64,000 bases of DNA from Actinomadura macra NBRC 14102 (GCF_001552215.1 NZ_BCQT01000010.1:1-64000), one strand, 5' to 3'. Shown: positions 26,788 to 37,679, counted from the first letter of the stretch. Translations and numbers: made by a program. The notes: generated by a model from the letters alone, not told the origin.

Positions 26788-27066
26788 TCAGCGCGGTCTG
26801 GTGTCGCGGCGGCGCTTCCACGAGGCGACCGCGGCGACGCCGATGACGGCGAGCCCGATCTGGAAGACCAGTTCGATCCAGTCGACGCCGTCGGTGGTGT
26901 CCACCCCGACCTTCTGCGCGATCGCGGTGCCGACCAGGGCGGCCACGATCCCGATGATGATGGTGAGCAGGATCCCGATCGGCTGGCGGCCCGGCAGTAT
27001 CAGCCGCCCCAGCGCCCCGATGATCGCTCCGATGATGATCGCTGTGATGATCCCTGAGATGGTCAC
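26788..27066 (-). CDS. GlsB/YeaQ/YmgE-family membrane protein
   Basis: A 92-residue very hydrophobic protein: ISGIITAIIIGAIIGALGRLILPGRQPIG, then ILLTIIIGIVAALVGTAIA, and a third helix, followed by basic WKRRRD. This is the transglycosylase-associated protein family, often stress induced; no enzyme activity is established. GTG 27066 is chosen since AGGAGG is 7-8 bases upstream; the same frame is open further upstream but lacks family sequence. It lies between paaE and the symporter pair. Confidence 0.88.
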   Translation of the reverse strand: MTISGIITAIIIGAIIGALGRLILPGRQPIGILLTIIIGIVAALVGTAIAQKVGVDTTDGVDWIELVFQIGLAVIGVAAVASWKRRRDTRPR

Positions 27067-27146
27067 GAGCCCGCCTCCTAGAGGTGTCGCGTAGGCCCCT
27101 TGTGCCCAGTCAGGCCCACTTGTCACCTTTCGGCGCCGCCGTCCCG

Positions 27147-28244
27147 TCAGCCGTCGTAGTCGATCGTGAGTCGCCCGGTGACCGGGATGGACTGGCAGGT
27201 CAGGACGTATCCGGCGGCGACCTCCGCGGGGTCGAGCGCATAGTTGCGGCGCATGTCGACCGCGCCCTCGACGACTCTCGCCCGGCAGGTCCCGCAAACA
27301 CCGCCCTTGCAGGCGAACGGGAGGTCCGGGCGGATCCGCTGCGCCGCCTCCAGGACGGTCGCGTCCCGCGGCTGCGTCGTGGTCGTGGACCGCCCGTCCA
27401 GGGCGATCGTGACCTCGCTGGACGGGCCCGCGACCGCCGGCCGGGCGCGGTCCGGCTCTGGCGGCACGTCGTCCACGTGGAACAACTCCTGGTGGACGCG
27501 GTCGGGCGGCACGCCCAAGTCTTGGAGGAGGCTTTTCGCTCCGGTGACCATCGTGAACGGGCCGCACAGCCACCAATGGCCGACATCCCGGACGGGCACC
27601 AGGCGCGGCAGGAGCGCCCGCAGCCTGCCGGCGTCCAGGCGTCCGGTGAACAGCTCCGCCTCGCGCGGCTCCTGCGACAGTACGTGCACCAGCTCGAACC
27701 TGTCCGGGTGGGCGTCCTTCAGGTCGGCCAGCTCGTCGGCGAACATGACCGTGCCGCTGCGCCGGTTCCCGTACAAGACCGTCACACGGCAGGACGGGTC
27801 GGCCAGCGCGGACGCCGCGATCGACAGGACGGGCGTGATCCCCGATCCGGCGGCGATCAGCACGTGGTGGTCCCCGGTCCCCGCGCCGAGCGTGAAGGTC
27901 CCCACCGGCGGCATCACCTCGATCACGTCACCGGGCCGCACCTCGCGGACCAGCCAGGACGAGAAGAGCCCGAACGGGATTTCGCGCACGCCGATGCGCG
28001 GCGCGGCACCGGCGGGCGCGCAGATCGAGTAGGACCGCCGCTCCTCCCGTCCCGCGACGCGGCGGCGCAGCGTGAGGAACTGACCGGGCGTGAAGGCGTA
28101 CTCGTCGGCCAGCTCGGCGGGCACGTCGAAGGTGACCGCGACCGCGTCCTCGCACACGCGCTCGACGGCGGCGACGCGCAGCGCGTGGAAACCGCCGCGA
28201 CTCCGGCTGGCGGCGCCGCTGTCCTGCTCGTCCACGACGGTCAC
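27147..28244 (-). CDS. paaE: Phenylacetyl-CoA epoxidase reductase subunit PaaE
   Basis: A 365-residue flavo-iron-sulfur reductase that passes electrons from NADPH to the PaaA di-iron centre. An FAD-binding module (RRSYSICAP) and an NAD(P)-binding module (VLIAAGSGITPVLSIA, YGNRRSG) are followed by a plant-type 2Fe-2S ferredoxin with Cys in FACKGGVCGTCRARV and a later Cys in LTCQSIP. Last gene of the paa operon; its start lies immediately after the paaD stop (TGAGTG). Confidence 0.95.
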   Translation of the reverse strand: MTVVDEQDSGAASRSRGGFHALRVAAVERVCEDAVAVTFDVPAELADEYAFTPGQFLTLRRRVAGREERRSYSICAPAGAAPRIGVREIPFGLFSSWLVREVRPGDVIEVMPPVGTFTLGAGTGDHHVLIAAGSGITPVLSIAASALADPSCRVTVLYGNRRSGTVMFADELADLKDAHPDRFELVHVLSQEPREAELFTGRLDAGRLRALLPRLVPVRDVGHWWLCGPFTMVTGAKSLLQDLGVPPDRVHQELFHVDDVPPEPDRARPAVAGPSSEVTIALDGRSTTTTQPRDATVLEAAQRIRPDLPFACKGGVCGTCRARVVEGAVDMRRNYALDPAEVAAGYVLTCQSIPVTGRLTIDYDG

Positions 28245-28757
28245 TCAGATCTCCTTGACGTGCTCGAACGGCTCCCCGCACCCGCCGCAGCGGTGCAGGG
28301 ACTTGCAGGCGGTCGCCCCGAACCGGGACAGCTCGGCCGTGTCCGCGGAGCCGCAGCGGGGACAGGGGATCCGGCGGACCGGGCCCAGGGTGAGCGGGAT
28401 CGGCCCGGCGGCCCGGCGCGGCGCCGGGCCCGGGGGCGACACTCCGGCCGCCGCGAGCTTGGCGCGGCCGCTCTCACTGATCCAGTCCGTCGTCCACGGC
28501 GGGTCGAGGACGGTGCGGACGCGGACGTCGCGGTATCCGGCCTCGCGGAGCCGGGCCCGCAGGTCGTCGCGCATCGCGTCCAGGGCGGGGCAGCCGGTGT
28601 AGGTGGGGGTGATGGAGACCTCCACATATCCGCCCATCACGTCCACCTCACGCAGGACGCCGAGTTCGGCGAGGGTCACCATCGGCAGCTCGGGGTCGGT
28701 GACCGTCTCGGCGACCGCGCGGGCGGTCGCGACGCCGTCCGCCGGATGCGCGTTCAC
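28245..28757 (-). CDS. paaD: Phenylacetyl-CoA epoxidase subunit PaaD
   Basis: A 170-residue protein needed for maturation of the epoxidase. The N-terminal part is a MIP18/DUF59-like fold (VTDPELPMVTLAELGVLREV, PTYTGCPALDAMRDDL); the C-terminal part has a zinc ribbon (CPRCGS...KSLHRCGGC). GTG 28757 overlaps the paaC stop in GTGA, indicating coupling. Confidence 0.93.
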   Translation of the reverse strand: MNAHPADGVATARAVAETVTDPELPMVTLAELGVLREVDVMGGYVEVSITPTYTGCPALDAMRDDLRARLREAGYRDVRVRTVLDPPWTTDWISESGRAKLAAAGVSPPGPAPRRAAGPIPLTLGPVRRIPCPRCGSADTAELSRFGATACKSLHRCGGCGEPFEHVKEI

Positions 28758-29626
28758 CACGCCGCTCCCGGGTGGGCGCGGGCAAGGCCCTGGAGCTCGG
28801 CGAGCAGGTCGTCCAGCGCCCCGGAGTGCGAGCCGTCGCGCCCGGCCACCGAGGGCGGGACGGGGTCGGGGCACCGCAGCGTCGCGGCCACCACCACCTG
28901 GCCGAGGACGTCGTCGAACTCCGCGCGCACCTCGGACGGGTCCACGCCCACACCCGCGCTCGCCATCCGGCGCTCGACCTCGTGCGTGCCGAACAGCTCA
29001 CCGGTGTGCGGCCAGAGCACCTCCAGCGCCCGCCGCGTCCGGTCGCGCGACAACGCGGTGCCGTCGCCGAGACGGATCGTCCACAGCGCGGCGTGGTCGC
29101 GGTGGTAGGCCACCTCCTTGACGCCCTTGGCGGCGACCGCGGCCAGGATCGGGTCGCGGGACGCGGTGAGGCGGTCCAGCAGCGCGAGCCGCCAGGTGGA
29201 GAACATCAGCAGCCGGACGATGGAATACGCGAAGTCCCCGTTCGGCGCCTCGACGAACCGCACGTTGCGGAACCACGGCGCGTCCCGGAAGTAGGCGAGG
29301 TCGTCCTCATCCCGGCCGGTCCCCTCGGACGCCCCGGCGCGCGACAGCAGGAGCCGCGCCTGGCCGAGCAGGTCCAGCGCGATGTTGGCCAGCGCGACCT
29401 CCTCCTCCAGCTCGGGCGCGTGCGTGCACCACTCCTGCAACCGGTGCGACATGACCAGCGCGTCGTCACCGAGCATCAGGCAGTAGGCGGCCAGGTCGGC
29501 GCGGTCGATCCCGTCCGGGACGGACGTGTCGATCCCGGCGAGCGGGTCGTGGAACCCGGTGCCGAACGCCCAGCGCGCCTCGTCGTTGTCCTCGGTGATC
29601 GCTCCGAGTGCGTTGTCGAAGGACAT
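28754..29626 (-). CDS. paaC: Phenylacetyl-CoA epoxidase structural subunit PaaC
   Basis: A 290-residue ferritin-like subunit that forms the heterodimer core with PaaA but lacks the full di-iron ligand set. Recognisable segments are AYCLMLGDDALVMSHRLQEW, EEEVALANIALDLLGQARLLL and VKEVAYHRDHAALWTIRLGDG. ATG 29626 precedes the conserved start (SFDNALGAI). It follows paaB by 7 bases. Confidence 0.95.
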   Translation of the reverse strand: MSFDNALGAITEDNDEARWAFGTGFHDPLAGIDTSVPDGIDRADLAAYCLMLGDDALVMSHRLQEWCTHAPELEEEVALANIALDLLGQARLLLSRAGASEGTGRDEDDLAYFRDAPWFRNVRFVEAPNGDFAYSIVRLLMFSTWRLALLDRLTASRDPILAAVAAKGVKEVAYHRDHAALWTIRLGDGTALSRDRTRRALEVLWPHTGELFGTHEVERRMASAGVGVDPSEVRAEFDDVLGQVVVAATLRCPDPVPPSVAGRDGSHSGALDDLLAELQGLARAHPGAAW

Positions 29627-29633
29627 CGGACCC

Positions 29634-29963
29634 TCACATGTGCGGGACGTTCTCGGGAATGTCATAGAACGTCGGATGCCGGTAGACCTTGTCGCCGCTC
29701 GGAGCGAAGAACGGGTCCTTCTCGTCCGGGCTGGACGCGGTGATGTCACGCGCCCGCACCACCCAGATGCTGACGCCCTCGTTGCGCCTGGTGTACAGGT
29801 CGCGGGCGCTCCGCAGGGCCATCTCGTCGTCGGCGGCGCGCAGCGACCCGACGTGCACGTGGTTCAGGCCCCGCTTCCCCCGGACGAACACCTCGTAGAG
29901 CGGCCAGTCCCCGCCGATCACGGCCTCGCCGTCCGTCTCGTCCGTCTCGTTCCCGCCGTCCAT
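29634..29963 (-). CDS. paaB: Phenylacetyl-CoA epoxidase subunit PaaB
   Basis: A 109-residue small subunit with the family core WPLYEVFVRGKRGLNHVHVGSL, DLYTRRNEGVSIWVVR and HPTFYDIPENVPHM. It bridges PaaA-PaaC units in the complex. The ATG overlaps the paaA stop (TGATG). The N-terminal Glu/Asp/Gly-rich tail of about 18 residues is an extension. Confidence 0.94.
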   Translation of the reverse strand: MDGGNETDETDGEAVIGGDWPLYEVFVRGKRGLNHVHVGSLRAADDEMALRSARDLYTRRNEGVSIWVVRARDITASSPDEKDPFFAPSGDKVYRHPTFYDIPENVPHM

Positions 29964-30892
29964 CACGCCCCCTCTCTGATCTTCTTCTTCGCGGCGTGGG
30001 CGGCGGCGGCCTCGCGGACCCAGGCGCCGTCCTCGTGCGCGGCGCGGCGCACCTCGATCCGCTCGGCGTTGCACGGGCCGTCGCCGCTGATGACGCGTTT
30101 CAGCTCCGACCAGTCGATCTCACCGAAGTCGTGCTGCCCGCGCTCCTCGTTCCAGCGCAGGTCGGGATCGGGCAACGTGACACCGAGCGCCGCGGCCTGC
30201 GGGACGGTCATGTCCACGAACCGCTGCCGCAGCTCGTCGTTGGTGTGCCGCTTGATCTTCCAGGCCATGGACTGCGCGGTGTGCGTGGAGTCGGCGTCCG
30301 GCGGCCCGAACATCATCAGCGACGGCCACCACCAGCGGTCCACCGCGTCCTGCACCATCTCCCGCTGGGCGGGTGTGCCGCGCATCAGGCACATCAGCAT
30401 CTCGTAGCCCTGCCGCTGGTGGAACGACTCCTCCTTGCAGATCCGGACCATCGCCCGTGCGTACGGGCCGTAGGAACTACGGCACAGCGGCACCTGGTTG
30501 CAGATGGCGGCGCCGTCCACCAGCCAGCCGATCACCCCGACGTCCGCGAACGACAGCGTCGGGTAGTTGAAGATGGACGAGTACTTCTGCCGGCCCTCGA
30601 TCAGTTTGCCGGTCAGGTCCGTCCGGTCGGCGCCGAGCGTCTCGGCGGCCGAGTACAGGTACAGCCCGTGGCCCGCCTCGTCCTGCACCTTGGCCAGCAG
30701 GATCGCCTTGCGGCGCAACGACGGCGCGCGGGTGATCCAGGCGCCCTCCGGCTGCATTCCGATGATCTCCGAGTGCGCGTGCTGGGCGATCTGCCGGATC
30801 ATCGTCGTCCGGTACCTGTCGGGCATCCAGTCGCGCGGCTCGACGCGCTGGTCGCGCTCGATCGTCCGCTCGAAGTGAGCCTGCACGCTCAT
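29963..30892 (-). CDS. paaA: Phenylacetyl-CoA epoxidase catalytic subunit PaaA
   Basis: A 309-residue di-iron oxygenase subunit that inserts oxygen across the 1,2 bond of phenylacetyl-CoA. Ferritin-like helices carry the ligands, seen in QDEAGHGLYLYSAAE and KEESFHQRQGYEML (E-x2-H motifs), with CRSSYGPYARAM and FGPPDADSTHTAQSM as family blocks. Begins two bases after the paaZ stop. Confidence 0.96.
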   Translation of the reverse strand: MSVQAHFERTIERDQRVEPRDWMPDRYRTTMIRQIAQHAHSEIIGMQPEGAWITRAPSLRRKAILLAKVQDEAGHGLYLYSAAETLGADRTDLTGKLIEGRQKYSSIFNYPTLSFADVGVIGWLVDGAAICNQVPLCRSSYGPYARAMVRICKEESFHQRQGYEMLMCLMRGTPAQREMVQDAVDRWWWPSLMMFGPPDADSTHTAQSMAWKIKRHTNDELRQRFVDMTVPQAAALGVTLPDPDLRWNEERGQHDFGEIDWSELKRVISGDGPCNAERIEVRRAAHEDGAWVREAAAAHAAKKKIREGA

Positions 30893-30893
30893 C

Positions 30894-32933
<2,040 letters not shown>

Positions 32934-32958
32934 GCGGCGGGCCTCCCCGTCTCGAATT

Positions 32959-32980
32959 ACCAACCGTCCGTTCAGTCAGA
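32959..32980. promoter_or_regulatory. Candidate PaaR operator
   Basis: In the short paaZ-tetR intergenic region the plus strand reads ACCAACCG-TC-CG-TT-CAGTCAGA. Compared with the 22-bp corynebacterial PaaR motif as I recall it (ACTNACCG-N2-CG-N2-CGGTNAGT), 15 of 18 defined positions match. It would let the adjacent TetR protein repress paaZABCDE. Confidence 0.6.
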
Positions 32981-33047
32981 TATTACCGTGCGGGCGCCCT
33001 CCCGAGAACCCCCCGGACCCCCTGGCCCTCCTGCGATAATGACCGCC

Positions 33048-33650
33048 GTGAACAACGTGGACGACAGCCGTACGACGCGCCGGGGACGACCGGGCTACGA
33101 CCGCGAATCCCTGCTGCGGGTCGTCGTCACGGTCTTCAACGAGCGCGGCTACGACGGCACCAGCATGGACGAGCTGTCCAAACGGCTGGGCATCAGCAAG
33201 TCCGCGATCTACCACCACGTCACCGGCAAGGACGAGCTGCTCCAGCTCGCCGTCGACCGCGCCCTGGACGGACTGTTCGCCGCCGCCGACGAGGCCACCG
33301 CCGTGGACGGCCGCGCCATCGACCGGCTGGAGCACCTCGTCCGCGCCAGCGTCGCCGTCCTGGTCGAGCGGCTGCCGTTCGTCACGCTCCTGCTGCGGGT
33401 GCGCGGCAACACCGCCGTCGAGAAGCACGCGCTCGCCCGCCGCCGCGAGTTCGACCACCTGGTGGCCGGGCTGGTCGCCGAGGCGCGGGCCGAGGGCGAC
33501 ATCCGTCCCGACATCGACCCCGCCACCGTCGCCCGCCTCCTGTTCGGCCTGGTCAACTCGCTCGCCGAGTGGTACAAACCACGCGGCGCCGGCAGCACGG
33601 AGATCGCCGACGCGCTCTGCAAGATGGCGTTCGACGGGCTGCGCCGCTGA
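33048..33650 (+). CDS. TetR-family regulator, probable phenylacetate repressor
   Basis: A 200-residue TetR protein: GYDRESLLRVVVTVFNERGYDGTSMDELSKRLGISKSAIYHHVTGKDELLQLAV is the HTH with its YHHV recognition end; the rest is the ligand-binding helical domain. Divergent from paaZ and likely responsive to phenylacetyl-CoA (PaaR-like, inference). GTG 33048 is preferred because GATAAT at 33035-33040 is a good -10 for a leaderless transcript; ATG 33039 is the alternative. Confidence 0.85.
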   Translation: MNNVDDSRTTRRGRPGYDRESLLRVVVTVFNERGYDGTSMDELSKRLGISKSAIYHHVTGKDELLQLAVDRALDGLFAAADEATAVDGRAIDRLEHLVRASVAVLVERLPFVTLLLRVRGNTAVEKHALARRREFDHLVAGLVAEARAEGDIRPDIDPATVARLLFGLVNSLAEWYKPRGAGSTEIADALCKMAFDGLRR

Positions 33651-33659
33651 AGCCCGCCG

Positions 33660-34913
33660 CTACAGGTGGGTGACCAGCACCTCGGGACGTTCCACGCAGT
33701 CGGCGACGAACCGCAGGAACCCGCCCGCGACCCCTCCGTCGCAGATCCGGTGGTCGAAGGTGAACGACAGCTGCACGACCTTCCGCAACCGCACCTCTCC
33801 CTCGAAGGCCCAGGGCCTGTCGATGATCCGCCCGATCCCGAGCATGGCGGCCTCGGGATGGTTGATGATCGGGGTCGAGCCGTCCACGCCGAAGACGCCG
33901 TAGTTGTTGAGGGTGAACGTCCCGCCGGTCAGGTCCTTGGGGGTCAGCCGGTTCTCGCGTGCGTCGTCCGTCCGGCGCCGGAGCGACGCGGCGAGCTCGG
34001 CGAGCGTGAGCCGGTGCGCGTCGCGGACGACCGGCACCACGAGCCCCCGGCCGGTCTGCGCGGCGAACCCCAGATGCACCCACGGCACCTCGACGATCTC
34101 CTCCCGCTCGACGTCGAGAGAGGCGTTGAGCTCGGGGAACCGCCGCAGCCCGGCCACGCAGATCCGGGCGAACAGCGCCAACATCCCCACGCGGGCCTCG
34201 GGGTCGGCGCGGTTGATGTCCGCCTTGAGCTCCACCAGCGGCGTCGCGTCGACGTCCACCCACGTGCTCGCGTCGGGGATCTCCCTACGGCTGCGCGCCA
34301 TCTTGTCGGCGACGACCCGCCGCGTCCCCTTGAGGGGGATCCGCAGCACATCGGCGCTCTCCTCCGCCTTCTCCGGGGTCGAGGCACCGGCGATGGCGGC
34401 GTCGACATCGCGCCTGAGCACCACACCCCCCGGCCCGCTCGGGGCCAGCGCGGCGACGTCCAGCCCATGCTCCCTCGCCAGCCGCCGGACAACGGGCGAG
34501 ATCACCCGCGGAGCCTCCCCGTCCCCGCCCGCAGCCGCAGGGGTCGCCGCCTGGGCCGCGCGGCGGCGGGAACGGCGAACAGCGCCCGTCCCGTACCCGA
34601 CCAGGACGTTGCCCGACCCGGCGCGCTCCTCCTCGCGGTACCGCTCGTCCGCCTGCCGCTGAGGCGCGACGTCCTGGACGGTGATCTCGATGAGCGGCGA
34701 GCCCACGTCCACGACCGTCCCGGCGTCGGCGCACAGCTTCGCCACGGTCCCCGCGATCGGGATCGGCACGTCCACGGCCGCCTTCGCCGTCTCCACCTCG
34801 ACGACGCTCTGATCCACGATGACGGGATCGCCGACGGACACCTTCCATTCCAGGATCTCCGCCTCCGTCAGCCCCTCGCCGAGGTCCGGGAGCCGGAAGA
34901 CCGTCGCGCTCAC
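33660..34913 (-). CDS. 2-oxoacid dehydrogenase E2 (dihydrolipoyl acyltransferase)
   Basis: A 417-residue E2 component. An N-terminal lipoyl domain has the modified lysine in VEVETAKAAVDV; a peripheral-subunit-binding domain follows (ISPVVRRLAREHGLDVAALAPSGPGG) and the C-terminal catalytic domain ends with the chloramphenicol-acetyltransferase-like motif FTFDHRICDGG. It transfers the acyl group to CoA. GTG 34913 overlaps the E1beta stop (GTGA). With the E1 genes and the divergent Lrp protein it most likely serves branched-chain 2-oxoacids (BkdC-like). Confidence 0.93.
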   Translation of the reverse strand: MSATVFRLPDLGEGLTEAEILEWKVSVGDPVIVDQSVVEVETAKAAVDVPIPIAGTVAKLCADAGTVVDVGSPLIEITVQDVAPQRQADERYREEERAGSGNVLVGYGTGAVRRSRRRAAQAATPAAAGGDGEAPRVISPVVRRLAREHGLDVAALAPSGPGGVVLRRDVDAAIAGASTPEKAEESADVLRIPLKGTRRVVADKMARSRREIPDASTWVDVDATPLVELKADINRADPEARVGMLALFARICVAGLRRFPELNASLDVEREEIVEVPWVHLGFAAQTGRGLVVPVVRDAHRLTLAELAASLRRRTDDARENRLTPKDLTGGTFTLNNYGVFGVDGSTPIINHPEAAMLGIGRIIDRPWAFEGEVRLRKVVQLSFTFDHRICDGGVAGGFLRFVADCVERPEVLVTHL

Positions 34914-35920
34914 GCGGCACCGCCCAGGCTGAGGAACCGGGTGTCGGGCCGATCGTCGCGCTGAAGCCGGTCCAGCGCGTCGAGGATCCGGTCCGCGCTC
35001 GGAAGATGGTGATGCTCCAGCATCGGCGGCGGGTAGGGGATGTCGAACCCCGTCACCCGCAGCACCGGCGCCTGCAAGCTGTGGAAGCAGCGCTCCTGGA
35101 CGCGAGCCGCGATCTCCGCGCCGACGCCCGCGAAACCCGCGGCCTCGCTGACCACGACGCACCGCCCCGTCCGGCGGACGGACGCGACGACCGTGGCGTC
35201 GTCGAACGGGACGATCGTCCGCAGGTCGACGACCTCCAGATCCCACCCCTCGGCCTCGGCGGCGCGGGCGGCCTCCATCGCCACGGGCACGCTCGGCCCG
35301 TACGCGACGACAGTCGCGTCCCGGCCGGGACGCCTGAGCGCCGCGCGGCCGAACGGCTCCGTCCGGACGGGAAGAACGACATCCGACTTCGACCAGTACA
35401 GTTTTTTGGGCTCCAGGAAAACGACCGGATCGGGGTCGTCGACGGCCTCCCGCAGCAGCGAGTAGGCGTCCTCTACCGTCGCGGGCGTGACGACCTTCAA
35501 GCCGGGCGTATGGGCGTAGTACGCCTCGCTCGAATCGCAATGGTGCTCGACACCGCCGATCCCACCCGCGTAAGGAATCCGAATGACCAACGGCATCTCG
35601 ACCCGCCCCCGCGTACGGTTGCGCATCTTCGCCACATGCGAGGCGATCTGCTCGAACGCCGGATAGGCGAACGCGTCGAACTGCATCTCCACCACGGGCC
35701 GGAACCCGCCCATGGCCATTCCGACCGCGAAACCGACGATCCCCGCCTCGGCGAGCGGCGTGTCGAAACAGCGATCGTCCCCGAACTTCTCCGTCAACCC
35801 GTCGGTGATCCGGAAGACCCCGCCGAGCGCGCCGACGTCCTCACCGAAGACGACGACCCGCTCGTCCCCGTCCATGGCGTCGCGGAGCGCGGTGTTCAGC
35901 GCCTGGGCCATGGTCGTCAT
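34910..35920 (-). CDS. 2-oxoacid dehydrogenase E1 beta subunit
   Basis: A 336-residue transketolase-like subunit: MAQALNTALRDAMDGDERVVVFGEDVGALGGVFRITDGL, FDTPLAEAGIVGFAVGMAMGG and PYAGGIGGVEHHCDSSEAYYAHTPGL are family blocks; the EDVG glutamate is near residue 25. Forms the alpha2beta2 E1 that decarboxylates 2-oxoacids. ATG 35920 overlaps the E1alpha stop (ATGA). Confidence 0.94.
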   Translation of the reverse strand: MTTMAQALNTALRDAMDGDERVVVFGEDVGALGGVFRITDGLTEKFGDDRCFDTPLAEAGIVGFAVGMAMGGFRPVVEMQFDAFAYPAFEQIASHVAKMRNRTRGRVEMPLVIRIPYAGGIGGVEHHCDSSEAYYAHTPGLKVVTPATVEDAYSLLREAVDDPDPVVFLEPKKLYWSKSDVVLPVRTEPFGRAALRRPGRDATVVAYGPSVPVAMEAARAAEAEGWDLEVVDLRTIVPFDDATVVASVRRTGRCVVVSEAAGFAGVGAEIAARVQERCFHSLQAPVLRVTGFDIPYPPPMLEHHHLPSADRILDALDRLQRDDRPDTRFLSLGGAA

Positions 35921-37017
35921 GACAGCGCCTCCTCGGCCTCGATCTCGGTGCGCAGCATCGCCCGCTGCTCGTCCAGTTGCGGAGTCGGTGTGCTGTAGAC
36001 GTGGTCGAACAGCCCCATCGGGACGAGTTCGGGATCGGCGTTCATCCGCTCCCGCAGCCGCGCGGCGTACCCCTCGGCCTCGGCCGCGACTTCGGCGACG
36101 TCCTCGTCCGAAAGGTGACCGTGGCTGCGCAGATAAGCCTCCAGCCGTGCCACCGGATCGCGGTGCCGCCATTCCTCGGCCTCCGCGTCGTTCCGGTAGC
36201 GGGACGCGTCGTCGGCATTCGTGTGCGCCTCAAGCCGGTAGGTGTGCGCCTCGACGAGGAATGGCCCCGCACCCGACCGCGCGTGCTCGACCGCCGCGGC
36301 CAGAACCGCCAGCACGGCCACCGGGTCGTTTCCGTCCACCCTTTCGGAGCGCACCCCGTAACCGACGCCCTTGTAAGCAAGAGAAGGCGCCGCCGTCTGC
36401 CGCTCCAGAGGTACGGAGATGGCGTAGTGATTGTTCTGGACCAGGAAGATGACCGGCGCCTTGAAAACAGCTGCGAAATTGAGCGCCTCATGGAAGTCGC
36501 CCTCGCTCGTCCCGCCGTCCCCGACACAGGCGAGCGCGACCCGTCCCGTCCCCTTGCGCCGCTCGGCATAGGCGAGCCCGGCCGCGTGGACGGTCTGCGT
36601 CGCGAGCGGCGTGCACTGGGGCGCCGTGTGATGCCGCTGGGGGTCGTACCCGCAGTGCGCGTCACCCCGCAGCAGCGACAGCACCTCCACCGGGTCGATC
36701 CCGCGCGCCACCAGCGCGACCGACTCCCGATAGGTCGGAAACAGCCAGTCGCCGTCCGACAAGGCGAGCGCCGCACCGACCTGGCACGCCTCCTGCCCGT
36801 GGCTCGACGGGTAGACGGCCAGCCGCCCCTGCTTGGTCAACGCCGTGGCCTGGGTGTCGAACCGGCGTCCGACGACCATGGATCGGTAGGCCCGGCGCAG
36901 CAGCTCAGGACTCGGCAACTCGTACGCGGACCGCCCGCGCGCCACCGCGCCGGTATCGGTCAGGAACCGCACCGGCTCCCTCGAAGGAAGCAGCGCCTCC
37001 GGCTGTGGACCCGTCAT
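35917..37017 (-). CDS. 2-oxoacid dehydrogenase E1 alpha subunit
   Basis: A 366-residue thiamin diphosphate-binding subunit with the motif GDGGTSEGDFHEALNFAAVFKAPVIFLVQNN (GDG...NN) and phosphorylation-loop-like ERVDGNDPVAV and HTNADDASRYRN segments. ATG 37017 follows AGGAGGTG by 8 bases. First gene of the E1alpha-E1beta-E2 operon. E3 (lipoamide dehydrogenase) is not in the window and is presumably shared. Confidence 0.94.
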   Translation of the reverse strand: MTGPQPEALLPSREPVRFLTDTGAVARGRSAYELPSPELLRRAYRSMVVGRRFDTQATALTKQGRLAVYPSSHGQEACQVGAALALSDGDWLFPTYRESVALVARGIDPVEVLSLLRGDAHCGYDPQRHHTAPQCTPLATQTVHAAGLAYAERRKGTGRVALACVGDGGTSEGDFHEALNFAAVFKAPVIFLVQNNHYAISVPLERQTAAPSLAYKGVGYGVRSERVDGNDPVAVLAVLAAAVEHARSGAGPFLVEAHTYRLEAHTNADDASRYRNDAEAEEWRHRDPVARLEAYLRSHGHLSDEDVAEVAAEAEGYAARLRERMNADPELVPMGLFDHVYSTPTPQLDEQRAMLRTEIEAEEALS

Positions 37018-37055
37018 CCGCGCCCCACCTCCTGATTCCATCGGTGGTAAAAATA

Positions 37056-37097
37056 TGAATCAGGACGGCCATAGGTCTCAATACCCGCCCTGAATCA
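37056..37097. promoter_or_regulatory. Inverted repeat between bkd-like operon and lrp
   Basis: TGAATCAGGACGG at 37056-37068 and CCGCCCTGAATCA at 37085-37097 are inverted copies matching at 11 of 13 positions, 16 bases apart. A third related half-site, CCTCCTGATTCCA, overlaps the E1alpha ribosome-binding site at 37028-37040. The spacing suits binding by an Lrp/AsnC-type octamer and the divergent promoters lie here. Confidence 0.6.
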
Positions 37098-37126
37098 AAG
37101 ACAACCTGCCACCAGACGGAGCACCA

Positions 37127-37627
37127 ATGGACCATCTGTCGCCGGAGACCCTGCCGCCCCCGACCCCCGCCGGACGTTCGGCGGCACCCCTCGACGACGT
37201 CGACCGCGCGATCCTGCGCGAGCTCGGCGCCGACGGCCGCCTGTCGATGCGCGCCCTGGCCGAACGCGTCAGCGTGTCCCGCTCCAACGTCTACGCCCGC
37301 GTCGAACGCCTGATCGACGACGGCGTCATCGCCGGCTTTACCGCCCGCCTCGACCCCGTCCGCGCGGGTCTCGGCACCGCCGCCTACGTGCTGGTCAACA
37401 TCGAGCAGAACTCGTGGCGCAAGGTCTCCGCGCAGCTCCGCGAGGTGCCCTACATCCAGCACCTGGCCTTCGTGGGCGGCGACGTCGATCTCGTCATGCT
37501 CGTCCGCACCCCCGACAACACGTCCCTGCGCGACGTCGTCCTCGGCCGCATCCACGCGGTCGAGGGCGTCCGCTCCACCCGCACCTGGCTGATCTTCGAC
37601 GAGACCCCGACCCCGCACCCGCACTGA
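37127..37627 (+). CDS. Lrp/AsnC-family regulator (BkdR-like)
   Basis: A 166-residue regulator: HTH in LDDVDRAILRELGADGRLSMRALAERVSVSRSNVYARVERLIDDGVIAGFTARL and a C-terminal RAM ligand-binding domain (VNIEQNSWRKVSAQLREVPYIQHLAFVGGDVDLVMLVR). Divergent to the branched-chain 2-oxoacid dehydrogenase operon, as bkdR is in other bacteria; it would respond to branched-chain amino acids or oxoacids. The ATG choice is supported by an acidic/Pro N-terminus just before the HTH. Confidence 0.9.
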   Translation: MDHLSPETLPPPTPAGRSAAPLDDVDRAILRELGADGRLSMRALAERVSVSRSNVYARVERLIDDGVIAGFTARLDPVRAGLGTAAYVLVNIEQNSWRKVSAQLREVPYIQHLAFVGGDVDLVMLVRTPDNTSLRDVVLGRIHAVEGVRSTRTWLIFDETPTPHPH

Positions 37628-37679
37628 AAGGACCGCCCACCGACCGCCTTGAGCGACCGATGAGCGGCCCGAAGAAGGA

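Noticed and set aside
33660..37017. Calling the E1/E2 genes pyruvate dehydrogenase
   Set aside because: Two-subunit E1 with E2 and a divergent Lrp regulator fits branched-chain 2-oxoacid dehydrogenase better, though sequence alone does not exclude other 2-oxoacids.
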